Of a stretch of 64,000 nt of DNA, positions 8,870 through 16,959 are shown piece by piece. A program made the position numbers and the translations under genes. The DNA is taken from NCBI RefSeq assembly GCF_014200595.1, contig NZ_JACHCG010000001.1, positions 1,736,001 to 1,800,000 of the forward strand, in the 5' to 3' direction. This DNA is from Pedobacter cryoconitis. Lineage in GTDB: Bacteria > Bacteroidota > Bacteroidia > Sphingobacteriales > Sphingobacteriaceae. Each line of letters begins with the position of its first letter. Position 1 is the stretch's first letter. The notes beneath the pieces were generated by a model, which saw nothing but the letters and a program-made list of their open reading frames with translations, was not told the DNA's origin and did no database searches.

Positions 8870-9841
8870 TTGAACGAACTAAAACTAACATTAGAAACAG
8901 TAGATCCGGTACAATTCTGGGGTGCGAACAACGAGCATTATGAGTTGATCAAACACGCATTTCCTAAACTGAAAGTTGTTGCCAGAGGCAATGAGGTGAA
9001 GGTGTTAGGTGATGAAGGTGAGCAAAAACTCTTTGAAAAAAAGTTTGGTAAATTGATTGGTCACCTGGAGCAATATGGCTCTTTAAGCCCGGGTGATATT
9101 GAATCAATTTTAGCGTTTAAATATAACGCAGATGCTTATGGTGCTGATGCTGCACCAGAAAAAGTGAATGGTGGTGGCGGTGGAGAAGTCATTGTATTCG
9201 GGAATAGCGGTATGATGATCAAAGCCCGGACGGCCAATCAACGCAGAATGGTTGACAGTATCGTGAAAAACGATGTGCTTTTTGCTATCGGCCCTGCGGG
9301 GACGGGAAAAACGTACACGGCGGTAGCGCTTGCTGTGAGAGCATTGAAAAATAAAGAGATTAAAAGAATTATTTTAACCAGACCGGCTGTAGAGGCCGGG
9401 GAGAGCTTAGGTTTTCTGCCTGGTGATTTAAAGGAGAAAGTAGATCCTTATCTTCGTCCGCTGTATGATGCGCTTGATGATATGATTCCGGCAGAGAAGC
9501 TAAAGTTGTATTTAGAGAACAGAACGATCGAAATTGCACCGCTGGCGTTTATGCGTGGCCGTACTTTGGATAATTGTTTTGTAATTTTGGACGAAGCACA
9601 GAATTCAACGGATTTACAGTTAAAAATGTTCCTGACAAGGATGGGGCCTTCTGCGAAATTCATCGTTACTGGTGATGTGACGCAGATCGATTTGCCTAAG
9701 AAACAAATGTCGGGTTTACATAATGCTTTGCGTATCCTGGATGATATTCCGGGTATTGAAATCATCTACCTGACCGGGGAAGATGTGGTCAGGCATAAGC
9801 TGGTGAAAAGGATTTTGAAGGCGTACGGAGATATACAGTAA
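8870..9841 (+). CDS. phoH: PhoH family ATPase
   Basis: 323-aa cytosolic P-loop NTPase of the PhoH/YbeZ family, linked in other bacteria to RNA metabolism and ribosome maturation. Walker A is GPAGTGKTY (about 142-150), Walker B is VILDEAQN, and TGDVTQIDLP is the sensor-like segment. The N-terminal region before the ATPase looks like the KH-like domain of the family. The start is TTG at 8870, because no ATG fits the conserved N-terminus. It is followed by purC after 35 bases. Confidence 0.93.
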   Translation: MNELKLTLETVDPVQFWGANNEHYELIKHAFPKLKVVARGNEVKVLGDEGEQKLFEKKFGKLIGHLEQYGSLSPGDIESILAFKYNADAYGADAAPEKVNGGGGGEVIVFGNSGMMIKARTANQRRMVDSIVKNDVLFAIGPAGTGKTYTAVALAVRALKNKEIKRIILTRPAVEAGESLGFLPGDLKEKVDPYLRPLYDALDDMIPAEKLKLYLENRTIEIAPLAFMRGRTLDNCFVILDEAQNSTDLQLKMFLTRMGPSAKFIVTGDVTQIDLPKKQMSGLHNALRILDDIPGIEIIYLTGEDVVRHKLVKRILKAYGDIQ

Positions 9842-9876
9842 TTTATAAACAATAATTGATGTGATCCATCAACAAC

Positions 9877-10821
9877 ATGAAAGCAATAAAAGAAACAAAT
9901 TTTAATTTTCCTAAACAGAGTAGTTTTTACAAGGGTAAGGTGCGTGATGTATATACTATTGATCATCGTTTGATGGCCATGGTAGTGACTGACAGGATTT
10001 CTGCATTTGATGTGGTTTTGCCTGAGGCTATTCCTTTTAAGGGTCAGGTGTTAAATCAGATCGGTGCTAAATTTTTAAAGGCAACGGCAGATATCGTTCA
10101 GAATTGGGTGATTGCTGTACCGGATGAAATGGTAACGATTGGCCGCATTTGTGAGCCTTTTAAGGTAGAAATGGTGATCAGGGGTTATCTTGCCGGCCAT
10201 GCGTGGAGGGAATATAGTGCGGGTAAAAGAAGTGTGTGCGGTGTAGCGCTTCCGGATGGTCTGAAGGAGAATGACAAGTTGCCTCAGCCGATTATTACGC
10301 CTACAACAAAAGCGTCTGTTGGGCATGATGAGGATATCTCGAGAGAAGATATTTTAGCGAAGGGTATTGTTTCTATTGTTGATTATGATCAGTTGGAGAA
10401 TTATACTTATGCTTTGTATAAGAGGGGAACTGAAATGGCTGCTGAGCGTGGTTTGATCCTGGTGGATACGAAGTATGAGTTTGGTAAGGTTGGTGAGGAT
10501 ATTTACCTGATTGATGAGATTCATACGCCGGATTCTTCGCGTTATTTTTATGCGGAGGGCTATGAGGCGCGTCAGGCGGAAAATACTCCTCAGAAACAGC
10601 TTTCTAAGGAGTTTGTACGCAAGTGGTTAATTGAGAATGGTTTTCAGGGTAAGGATGGACAGGAAATTCCTGTAATGACTCCTGAGATTATTGCTTCTAT
10701 TTCTGAGCGTTATATTGAGTTGTATGAGCAGATTACTGGTGATAAATTTGTAAAGAATGAGCAGGATGATATTCTGAACAGGATTGAGCAGAATGTTTTA
10801 GGTAGCCTGTTATCAAATTAA
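9877..10821 (+). CDS. purC: SAICAR synthase
   Basis: Phosphoribosylaminoimidazole-succinocarboxamide synthase, the ATP-dependent purine-synthesis step that joins CAIR with aspartate. At 314 aa it is of the longer form also seen in fungi rather than the about 240-aa form of E. coli. Visible motifs are YKGKVRDVY (nucleotide loop), [37 protein letters not shown] and VDTKYEFG near the catalytic site, with [11 protein letters not shown] in the C-terminal part. It sits between phoH and the STAS gene, 35 bases from each. Confidence 0.95.
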   Translation: MKAIKETNFNFPKQSSFYKGKVRDVYTIDHRLMAMVVTDRISAFDVVLPEAIPFKGQVLNQIGAKFLKATADIVQNWVIAVPDEMVTIGRICEPFKVEMVIRGYLAGHAWREYSAGKRSVCGVALPDGLKENDKLPQPIITPTTKASVGHDEDISREDILAKGIVSIVDYDQLENYTYALYKRGTEMAAERGLILVDTKYEFGKVGEDIYLIDEIHTPDSSRYFYAEGYEARQAENTPQKQLSKEFVRKWLIENGFQGKDGQEIPVMTPEIIASISERYIELYEQITGDKFVKNEQDDILNRIEQNVLGSLLSN

Positions 10822-10856
10822 ATGCTTAATTTTTTATATTAAAAAAGGGGGATGTT

Positions 10857-11246
10857 ATGAAATTTTCAGTAGATAAACACGAAAAGTATGTCGCTATCAG
10901 GTTGGATGAAAACAGACTGACTGCTGATAATACGCCCGGATTAAAATCTGAGTTCATTTTATTGAATGCTGAGGGCTATTGTAATATCGTTCTGGACTTA
11001 TCGATGGTGAGTGATTGTGATGATTCACAGGATCTTAGCTGTCTTTTGGTTGGGGACAGGCTTTGCAAGAAGGCAAATGGGTTATTCCTGGTAACGGGGG
11101 TAACGGAGTGTATTGCCAAATTATTGGAAATGTCGTCTATTGACCAGTCATTAAACATCGTGGGCAACCTGGATGAGGCGGAAGATTTGATCTTCATGGA
11201 AGAGATAGAGAAGGAATTACTAGGGAGCTTTGATCAGGAAAATTAA
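10857..11246 (+). CDS. STAS-domain protein (anti-sigma antagonist-like)
   Basis: 129-aa single STAS domain. It starts with KFSVDKHEKYVAIRL and has IVLDLSMVSDCDDSQDLSCLL at about 42-62. There the DDSQDLS stretch stands where the phospho-acceptor serine of SpoIIAA-like proteins is found (DSSG in classical members). In the family such domains relay phosphorylation to anti-sigma kinases, but no kinase or phosphatase partner lies nearby. The last base of its stop is the first base of the rnz ATG, so the two genes are translationally linked. The regulatory target is unknown. Confidence 0.75.
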   Translation: MKFSVDKHEKYVAIRLDENRLTADNTPGLKSEFILLNAEGYCNIVLDLSMVSDCDDSQDLSCLLVGDRLCKKANGLFLVTGVTECIAKLLEMSSIDQSLNIVGNLDEAEDLIFMEEIEKELLGSFDQEN

Positions 11247-12157
11247 TGAAGTTTGAGGTTACCATTTTAGGAAGTAGTTCTGCTACTCCTGTTTTTAATA
11301 GAAATCCGTCAGCACAGCTTTTAAATTGTAAGGATAAGTTTTATTTGATTGATTGTGGTGAGGGTACTCAGCAGCAGTTAATCAGGTTTGGTTTTAAGGC
11401 GAGTAAGATTGATGTGGCTTTTATCAGTCATCTTCATGGTGATCATTATTTTGGTTTGATTGGTCTGCTTTCAACGATGAATTTAAATGGCCGGATTAAG
11501 CCTTTCCAGATTTTTGCTCCGGCAGCTTTGATGGAGATACTGGAGATTCAGTTCAGGTATTCTGAAACGAATTTAAGGTTCGAGATTGAGTTTTGTCCGA
11601 TTGTAGCGGATGTATCGAGAGTGATTTTCCAGAATCAGGATTTAACGGTTGAAACAATTGTGCTGAATCACAGGATCCCGTGTACGGGGTTCAGGTTTAC
11701 GGAGAAAAAGAGGTTACGTAAGGTTTTAGTGGATAAGCTGGAGGCTGCAAATATTTCTCCGGATTATTATCAGTTGTTGAAGAAGGGTTTGGATTTGACT
11801 TTGCCGGGTGGTGAAGTGATTTTGAATGCTGATTATACGATTGATTCGGATACGCCGAAAAGTTATTGTTATTGTTCGGATACAATGGCGGATGGGAGTT
11901 ATCTGGAGAGTATCCGGGGGTGCACAATGTTGTATCATGAGGCAACGTTTATGGACGATTTGCTGGAAAGGGCAAATGTGACGCATCATACGACGGCTTT
12001 ACAGGCTGGGTTGGTGGCGAAGGAGGTTGGTGCTGGTAAGTTGATTATTGGACATTTTTCTTCAAGATATAAGGCGTTATTGCCGTTGCTGGAGGAGGCG
12101 CAGAGTGTTTTTGAAAATACTGCGTTGGCTTTGGAAGGGGTTACATTCACCGTTTAA
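11246..12157 (+). CDS. rnz: Ribonuclease Z
   Basis: Zinc-dependent endonuclease of the metallo-beta-lactamase fold that trims tRNA 3' ends. 303 aa, typical short-form length. Motifs: VTILGSSSATPV at the N-terminus, the metal site FISHLHGDHYFG at about 60-71, LNHRIPCTGFRF, YCSDTM, YHEATF and GHFSSRY near the C-terminus. It overlaps the STAS gene by one base. Eight bases after the stop begins the long hairpin described at 12165-12249. Confidence 0.95.
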   Translation: MKFEVTILGSSSATPVFNRNPSAQLLNCKDKFYLIDCGEGTQQQLIRFGFKASKIDVAFISHLHGDHYFGLIGLLSTMNLNGRIKPFQIFAPAALMEILEIQFRYSETNLRFEIEFCPIVADVSRVIFQNQDLTVETIVLNHRIPCTGFRFTEKKRLRKVLVDKLEAANISPDYYQLLKKGLDLTLPGGEVILNADYTIDSDTPKSYCYCSDTMADGSYLESIRGCTMLYHEATFMDDLLERANVTHHTTALQAGLVAKEVGAGKLIIGHFSSRYKALLPLLEEAQSVFENTALALEGVTFTV

Positions 12158-12164
12158 ATTATTA

Positions 12165-12249
12165 GAAAAAAAAGGAAGGGTAGCATGTCCTGACGGAATT
12201 CATGAAGAATGAATCATTGTCAGGACATGCTACGCCTTCCTTTTTTTTT
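12165..12249 (+). terminator. Long hairpin after rnz with conserved apical loop (copy A)
   Basis: An A-run, then the 21-base arm beginning GGAAGGGTAGCATG (12174-12194), an apical region, the complementary arm ending CATGCTACGCCTTCC (12219-12240) and a T-run. The stem is perfect except for one bulged C. The apical part carries TTCATGAAGAATGAA, itself a small hairpin (TTCAT/ATGAA around GAAGA). The same 15 bases occur in the same sense in copy B at 15061-15143, while the middle of the stem differs. It has the layout of an intrinsic terminator for rnz but is far longer than needed for termination. Confidence 0.8.
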
Positions 12250-12318
12250 ACCACTAAAATAAGTAAAGGTTCATTCCAATTTGGGCATGATGCAGATTGG
12301 GGTAAAAAAAAAGATAGG

Positions 12319-12695
12319 AGACGCTTGTTTGTTGCAAAAAACAGGAGACGCTTGTTTGGTGGAGAAAACAGGAGACGCTTGTTTGGTGGAGAAAACAGGA
12401 GAAACTTGTTTGTTGCAGAAAACAGGAGATACTTGTTTGATGGAGAAAACAGGAGAAACTTGTTTGGTGGAGAAAACAGGAGAAACTTGTTTGATGGAGA
12501 AAACAGGAGAAACTTGTTTGATGGAGAAAACAGGAGAAACTTGTTTGGTGGAGAAAACGGGAGACGCTTGTTTGTTGGAGAAAACAGGAGAAACTTGTTT
12601 GTTGCAGAAAACAGGAGGTACTTGTTTGATGGAGAAAACAGGAGACGCTTGTTGATGCAGAAAATAGGGGAAACTTGTTTGGTGCGGAAAAACAA
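12319..12695 (+). repeat. 27-bp tandem repeat array, about 14 units, each a potential RNA hairpin
   Basis: Units start at 12319, 12346, 12373 and every 27 bases to 12643; the 13th unit is 26 bases and the 14th is degenerate. One unit is: linker AGA plus two variable bases, arm CTTGTTT, loop G(G/T/A)TG(G/C)AGA, arm AAACAGG. The two arms pair over seven positions (one G-U). Variation falls at unit positions 4-5 (CG, AA or TA), 14 and 17, that is, in linker and loop. Two substitutions in the 3' arm (12559 A to G, 12666 C to T) keep pairing as G-U. Because 27 is a multiple of 3, three frames stay open across the array. The frame from 12281 would encode repeats of GDACLVEKT but ends at 12655 because unit 13 lacks one T. 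I see no proof that it is translated. Confidence 0.9.
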
Positions 12696-12721
12696 TCTGA
12701 CTGATATTTGGTTACGGTATA

Positions 12722-13210
12722 ATGCGATATGATTCTGCTTATAAAAATTCTTCGGTTCCAAATGTTCGTGTTTTGCGATGGGTTTCAAGACTTTCTTTTT
12801 TGATGGATGAGCAGTTCAGGATTCCGGGGACAAAGTACAGGTTTGGGCTTGATCCGCTGCTGAATTTAATCCCTTTTGCTGGTGATATTGTTGGGTTTGC
12901 TGTTTCGGGTGGTTTGGTACTGGCTATGGCCAGTAAAGGACTCACGAGCAAGATTGTTGTGCTGATGTGTATCAATATTTTATTGGATACGACAATTGGG
13001 GCAATTCCGGGGGTTGGACAGGTTTGGGATTTTTTCTTTAAGTCAAATACCAGGAATATGCGCTTGATGGAGGAGTATTATGAGCAGGGTAAGCATCAGG
13101 GCAGCGGAAAGAGTACAATTGTATTGGCGCTGGTTATTTTGTTCTTGATCTTTGTTGTTTTGGTTAGTATTTTATGGGTACTGACGGCCTGGGTAATCAG
13201 CAAGTTTTAA
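12722..13210 (+). CDS. DUF4112 membrane protein
   Basis: 162-aa protein with a DUF4112 domain over about residues 18-125. The signature LSFLMDEQFRIPGTKYRFGLDPLLNLIPFAGD is followed by hydrophobic helices (GGLVLAMAS, IVVLMCINILLDTTIGAIPGVG) and a further C-terminal helix at about 135-160. It is probably an inner-membrane protein; the family has no assigned function. If the missing T in repeat unit 13 were restored, the upstream repeat ORF would end at 12732, overlapping this start by 11 bases. Such an overlap is typical of coupled genes. Confidence 0.8.
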   Translation: MRYDSAYKNSSVPNVRVLRWVSRLSFLMDEQFRIPGTKYRFGLDPLLNLIPFAGDIVGFAVSGGLVLAMASKGLTSKIVVLMCINILLDTTIGAIPGVGQVWDFFFKSNTRNMRLMEEYYEQGKHQGSGKSTIVLALVILFLIFVVLVSILWVLTAWVISKF

Positions 13211-13264
13211 GTACGGAGTCGTAGCCTGCGTATTCATAAAATTCATTAGTTTTAGTCAACGTAT

Positions 13265-14155
13265 ATGCTTAACTATAATCAACAGTTACCGGTTTATTCT
13301 TTGAAGCCAGACGAGGTAGGGAATAACAGACATTTCAGGATGTATAATTTTAATGGGACTTTACCTGATCATGAGGATTTTTTGATACCGCATCGAAAGG
13401 ATCATTATCTGCTGGTGTTTATGAAACGTGGCGGAAGCAGTTTATGGATTGATATGACACCTTATTCGCTGAAGGATAATACTTTTTATTTTACGGGACC
13501 TAATCAAATTATTGTAAAGGATGGTTTCCAGGAGTTGTGGAGTACGGGTATTGCCTTTACGTCTGAGTTTTTGTCTCTTCAGGGAAATACTGCTTTAAGT
13601 TTGTTACCGTTGATTCAAAATCCTCAGAATGGACACGAGCTTTTGCTTACGGAGGCTGATGTTCTTTTTGTGGAGGATATGATTGCTAAACTGAATGTGG
13701 AGTATCAAAGCCCTGGTGAGTGGCAGCAAAGTATGTTAGGTGCTTATATGACGGTGTTGATTACTTATTTGAGCCGCTTGTATGTGGAGCAGTTTAAGGA
13801 TAATGGCGTTGCTGAAGATAGGTTATTATTGAAGAGTTTTCAGTTGAAGCTCAATGAGCGCTTCCGGGAGTTGAGGGAGGTAAGTGAATATGCTTCTTTG
13901 TTGAATATTTCTGCGGGACATTTGAGCGAGGTTGTCAAGAGTCAAAGTGGCAAGCCTGCGATTAAACATATTCATGAACGACAGGTACTGGAAGCGAGAC
14001 GCTTGCTTTTTCATACGAATAATTCGTTGAAGGAGATTGCTTTTGATCTTGGTTTTTCGGATGCTTCTTATTTTAATCGCTTTTTTAAAAGGGAATGTAA
14101 TATTACACCGGTTGAGTATCGTACGGCTACCCGCAAAATGTACCATGATTACTGA
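13265..14155 (+). CDS. AraC family transcriptional regulator
   Basis: 296-aa regulator. The N-terminal half (about 1-165) looks like the cupin-type sensing domain of Bacteroidota AraC proteins (HYLLVFMKRGGSSLWID, YFTGPNQ). The C-terminal half carries two helix-turn-helix motifs at about 195-290, with YASLLNISAGHLSEVVKSQSGK and the hallmark IAFDLGFSDASYFNRFFKRECNITPVEYR (quoted here in shortened sense as LGFSDASYFNRFFKRE). The effector is unknown. The adjacent SDR gene 60 bases downstream is its most likely target, a common AraC-SDR arrangement; this is inference. Confidence 0.92.
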   Translation: MLNYNQQLPVYSLKPDEVGNNRHFRMYNFNGTLPDHEDFLIPHRKDHYLLVFMKRGGSSLWIDMTPYSLKDNTFYFTGPNQIIVKDGFQELWSTGIAFTSEFLSLQGNTALSLLPLIQNPQNGHELLLTEADVLFVEDMIAKLNVEYQSPGEWQQSMLGAYMTVLITYLSRLYVEQFKDNGVAEDRLLLKSFQLKLNERFRELREVSEYASLLNISAGHLSEVVKSQSGKPAIKHIHERQVLEARRLLFHTNNSLKEIAFDLGFSDASYFNRFFKRECNITPVEYRTATRKMYHDY

Positions 14156-14188
14156 TGGATGTGCTACATCGGGAGGCTATAGGCGTTG

Positions 14189-14196
14189 TAGATTTG
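14189..14196 (+). promoter_or_regulatory. Candidate -7 box before the SDR gene
   Basis: TAGATTTG is a full match to TAnnTTTG, 20 bases before the ATG at 14216. No convincing -33 element is visible; an AraC-dependent promoter would not need one. The position suggests that the SDR gene has its own start site. Confidence 0.4.
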
Positions 14197-14215
14197 TTAT
14201 ATAATATAATTGATT

Positions 14216-14953
14216 ATGAAAAAAGTATTGATAACAGGAGCAAACAAAAGCATTGGCTTTGAAACGGCAAGACAATTATTACAGCAGGGGTATTATGTAT
14301 ATCTGGGCAGCAGAGATATTGAAAAGGGTGAACAGGCGGTTAGCCAGCTGCGCTCTGAGGGCTTAAGTGAGGTGGAGGCCATAGAGATTGATGTGAATGA
14401 TATTGCTTCGATACAGGCCGCGCGTGAAGCGTTGGGAAAGAAGGTTAGTGTGCTGGACGTATTGATTAATAATGCAGGTGTGGGTGGTGCGATGCCACAG
14501 ACACCACTGGAAACTGATGTTGCGGTGTTTAGGGAGGTATTTGAAACTAATTTTTTTGGGGTGATAGGGGTTACGCAGGCGTTTGTTGATTTGATGATGG
14601 AGTCTGAGGAACCAAGAATTGTTAATGTTACCTCGGGTTTAGGTTCACTTGCGCTGCATAATGATCCTGAATGGAAGTATTATAGTGTTAAGCCGGCCAG
14701 TTATGTAGCGTCTAAGGCTGCGCTTAATGCTTATACGATTGTGCTGGCTTATGATCAGCGTTTTACGTCATTTAAGATCAATGCGGTTGACCCTGGGTAT
14801 ACTGCTACGGATTTTAATCATCATAGTGGCCCCGGAACGGTAGAGGATGCTGCTGCGAGAGTAGTGAAAGCTGCAATGATTGGGAAGGATGGCCCAACGG
14901 GCCAGTTCTTTAGTGATGACAATGCGCCGGAAACAGGTGTTAGCCCGTGGTAA
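14216..14953 (+). CDS. Short-chain dehydrogenase/reductase
   Basis: 245-aa NAD(P)-dependent oxidoreductase of the classical SDR family. The ATG at 14216 is preferred over TTG at 14210 because it gives the standard MKKVLITGANKSIGFE with the TGxxxGxG-like nucleotide loop (here TGANKSIG). It also has DVLINNAGVGG, the catalytic serine region NVTSGLGSL, the catalytic YVASKAALN (Tyr-x-x-x-Lys) at about 165-173, and VDPGYTATDFN. The substrate is unknown. It lies behind the AraC regulator and is followed by the convergent mlaD-like gene, with hairpin copy B in between. Confidence 0.93.
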   Translation: MKKVLITGANKSIGFETARQLLQQGYYVYLGSRDIEKGEQAVSQLRSEGLSEVEAIEIDVNDIASIQAAREALGKKVSVLDVLINNAGVGGAMPQTPLETDVAVFREVFETNFFGVIGVTQAFVDLMMESEEPRIVNVTSGLGSLALHNDPEWKYYSVKPASYVASKAALNAYTIVLAYDQRFTSFKINAVDPGYTATDFNHHSGPGTVEDAAARVVKAAMIGKDGPTGQFFSDDNAPETGVSPW

Positions 14954-15060
14954 AGTTTAGGGTTAGCTATTCGCCATGTTTAATGGTTTTTTTCTAAGGC
15001 ATCTTAAGATTTTTTTTAAGCTCCCAACAATTAACCTAACCAGAAAATACGAGGGGAAAT

Positions 15061-15143
15061 TAAATAAAAAAGGGAAAGGCGCTTTGCTGACATTGTTCAT
15101 TCTTCATGAACGCCGACAGCAAAGCGCCTTTCCCTTTTTATTT
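15061..15143 (-). terminator. Long hairpin after the mlaD-like gene with conserved apical loop (copy B)
   Basis: A stem of about 27 bp (AAGGGAAAGGCGCTTTGCTG on the left, complement at 15117-15143) with one extra A. On the minus strand the apical part reads CGGCGTTCATGAAGAATGAA, sharing TTCATGAAGAATGAA with copy A, and closes with TGTCAG as copy A does. It begins two bases after the mlaD-like stop codon and ends in a T-rich run on the minus strand. It can therefore terminate that transcript, and also the SDR transcript from the other side. Confidence 0.8.
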
Positions 15144-15144
15144 A

Positions 15145-16101
15145 CTACTTATCTTTTTTCGATCCTCCTCCGCCGAACACTGAGAAGTGTACGTAACGTT
15201 TTGGATTAGCTTTTAAATCGATAATCAGGTTATCTAAGTTTTTAGAGGCGTTGTTCAGGTTATCATACATCTGAGTGTCGTTAACGAGCAGGCCTAAACT
15301 TCCTTTACCGTCATTAACTTTAGTTACGATGCCCTGAAGGTCAGCTACAGCTTTATTTGCATTGTCAATAGTTTGCTTGAAGTTTGCTGCTGCAACCTGA
15401 TCAGTGATTTTATTGATGTTGTTCAGGATAGCGTTGATTTTCTCGTTGTTGTTTTTAAGGTTTCCTGAAATTGATTCGGCATTTGCTAAAATAGCAGCGA
15501 TTCTTTTGCTTTCAGTTCCTACTAATCCATCTACTTTCTTAGAGGTTCCTTCTAAGGATGCAAGGGTACCAGCAATGCTATTGAAACTCTTGTTGACGTT
15601 TTTCTGGAAATCAGGATTCAGGATAGAGTTCACGCTGGTCAGGATAGAATCCATTTTACCGATAATAAGTTCTGCTTTCTTTTGTACGGGCTGAACGGTC
15701 TCCATCAGGTTTTTCTCTACGTTAGAGTTTAGGGTGTCACCGTCCTGAGCGAAGTCTTTACCAGTACCTAAAGCCATTACGATTGCCTTGCTTCCCAATA
15801 GATCGGTGCTTTCTAATCTGGCTATGGTTGATTTTGGAATGTCGTATTTTCCTTTTATTTTCAGGGTAGCCAAAATAGACCCGTCAGGTTGTAAGATAAG
15901 TTTATCTACCCGACCAATCTGAAAGCCATTAATTAATACGGGTTTTGATATAGCCAAACCGTCAACACGAGAGTATCTGGCATATAGTAGTGTTTCGCTC
16001 GAAAATAACGAGTTACCCTTAAGGAAGTTATATCCGATAATTAATGAGGCGATAGAAAAGGCTGCTAATATGCCTACTTTGGTTTCGTTAGTTATTTTCA
16101 C
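15145..16101 (-). CDS. MlaD/MCE family lipid-transport protein
   Basis: 318-aa protein with one N-terminal membrane helix (about 10-28, VGILAAFSIASLIIGYNFLKG), an MCE domain at about 36-115 (YSRVDGLAISKPVLINGFQIGRVDKL, shortened core VLINGFQIGRV), and a long helical tail with asparagine-rich coiled-coil segments. MCE proteins form periplasmic hexameric rings or tubes that carry lipids between the membranes. No MlaE or MlaF gene is adjacent. It is 15 bases downstream of the amidase gene in the same transcript and ends at hairpin copy B. Confidence 0.9.
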   Translation of the reverse strand: MKITNETKVGILAAFSIASLIIGYNFLKGNSLFSSETLLYARYSRVDGLAISKPVLINGFQIGRVDKLILQPDGSILATLKIKGKYDIPKSTIARLESTDLLGSKAIVMALGTGKDFAQDGDTLNSNVEKNLMETVQPVQKKAELIIGKMDSILTSVNSILNPDFQKNVNKSFNSIAGTLASLEGTSKKVDGLVGTESKRIAAILANAESISGNLKNNNEKINAILNNINKITDQVAAANFKQTIDNANKAVADLQGIVTKVNDGKGSLGLLVNDTQMYDNLNNASKNLDNLIIDLKANPKRYVHFSVFGGGGSKKDK

Positions 16102-16116
16102 TTATAGTCTTTTTAC

Positions 16117-16959
16117 TTAATTTACTTCTGTTTCTTGTTTGTAGGTCTTCACAGCTTTGAAGATTGCATTCACAATCTCCGATTGTCCGTTCGCTGAGTT
16201 TATATAATCTTCTTCGGATGGATTGGATATAAACCCAATCTCAGTTAGTACGGCTGGCATACCACATCTTTGTAAGATTAAAATTCCCTGCTCTTTAACA
16301 CCTCTGTTAAATCTCTTGTTGTCGCGGGTGTAATTGTTCTGCATTAGACGCGCTAATTTCAGACTTTTGTCCCTGTATATATTTTTAAACAAAGATAGTA
16401 TAATAAATGTTTCAGGATCCTTTGGATCGTAACCATCATAATTTTTTTTATAATCCTTTTCTAAGCTAATATCGGCATTTTCCCTGAGTGCTCCGTCTTG
16501 CTCGTTTAAGCGGTGACTACCGGCCACAAATGTTTCGGCACCACTGGTGGTTTTGTTTTTTACGTAACCGTATTTAGGTATTCTTTTTCCTTTTCTGGTG
16601 GTATAACCGGTTACAACTCTCCGGTCTGGCATGGAATTACAGTGAATAGAGATAAATAAATCAGCTTTTGCTGCGGTCGCAATTTCTGGTCTGCGGTATA
16701 AGGAAACGTCAACGTCTGTTTTTCTGGTGTAAACGATCTTTACACCTGGCATATCTTCTTCAAACTTCCGGCCCAATTTTAAGGCGACTTGCAGTGTTAC
16801 GTTTTTTTCTAATGAATAGCTTCCGGCTGCACCTGGTTTATCACCACCGTGACCAGCATCGATAACTATAGTCTTTACTTTATAGCCCTGAGACAGGGCA
16901 GCTGTTGAACTGATCAATAAAAAAATGGCGCATAAGAATATATTCCTTTTTAATCTCAT
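16117..16959 (-). CDS. N-acetylmuramoyl-L-alanine amidase (Amidase_3)
   Basis: Exported zinc amidase that cleaves the bond between peptidoglycan glycan and stem peptide. 280 aa with a signal peptide (1-23, ending TAALSQ). Zinc ligands and catalytic residues are visible: H in VIDAGHGG, E in SLEKNVTL, H in LFISIHCNSM, and the C-terminal catalytic E in AVLTEIGFISN. An insertion between the second and third parts (about 120-190) is as in Bacteroidota members. First gene of an amidase-mlaD pair; a -7 box lies about 90 bases upstream. Confidence 0.93.
   Translation of the reverse strand: MRLKRNIFLCAIFLLISSTAALSQGYKVKTIVIDAGHGGDKPGAAGSYSLEKNVTLQVALKLGRKFEEDMPGVKIVYTRKTDVDVSLYRRPEIATAAKADLFISIHCNSMPDRRVVTGYTTRKGKRIPKYGYVKNKTTSGAETFVAGSHRLNEQDGALRENADISLEKDYKKNYDGYDPKDPETFIILSLFKNIYRDKSLKLARLMQNNYTRDNKRFNRGVKEQGILILQRCGMPAVLTEIGFISNPSEEDYINSANGQSEIVNAIFKAVKTYKQETEVN

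Noticed and set aside
12319..12695. CRISPR array
   Set aside because: Units are contiguous without unique spacers, and no cas genes are present.
12162..12788. Long minus-strand ORF (208 aa) of LLFSPPNKRL-type repeats, and the plus-strand frame 12202-12732 of RRLFGGENR repeats
   Set aside because: They stay open only because the repeat unit is 27 bases. The minus one covers the terminator-like hairpin and the DUF4112 start; the plus one begins inside the hairpin. Their unit changes are non-conservative.
14976..15209. Plus-strand ORF of 77 aa after the SDR gene
   Set aside because: It runs through hairpin copy B and into the mlaD-like gene on the other strand; composition is not protein-like.
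15145..16101. Full Mla lipid transporter operon
   Set aside because: Only the MCE protein is present; no MlaE or MlaF genes are next to it.
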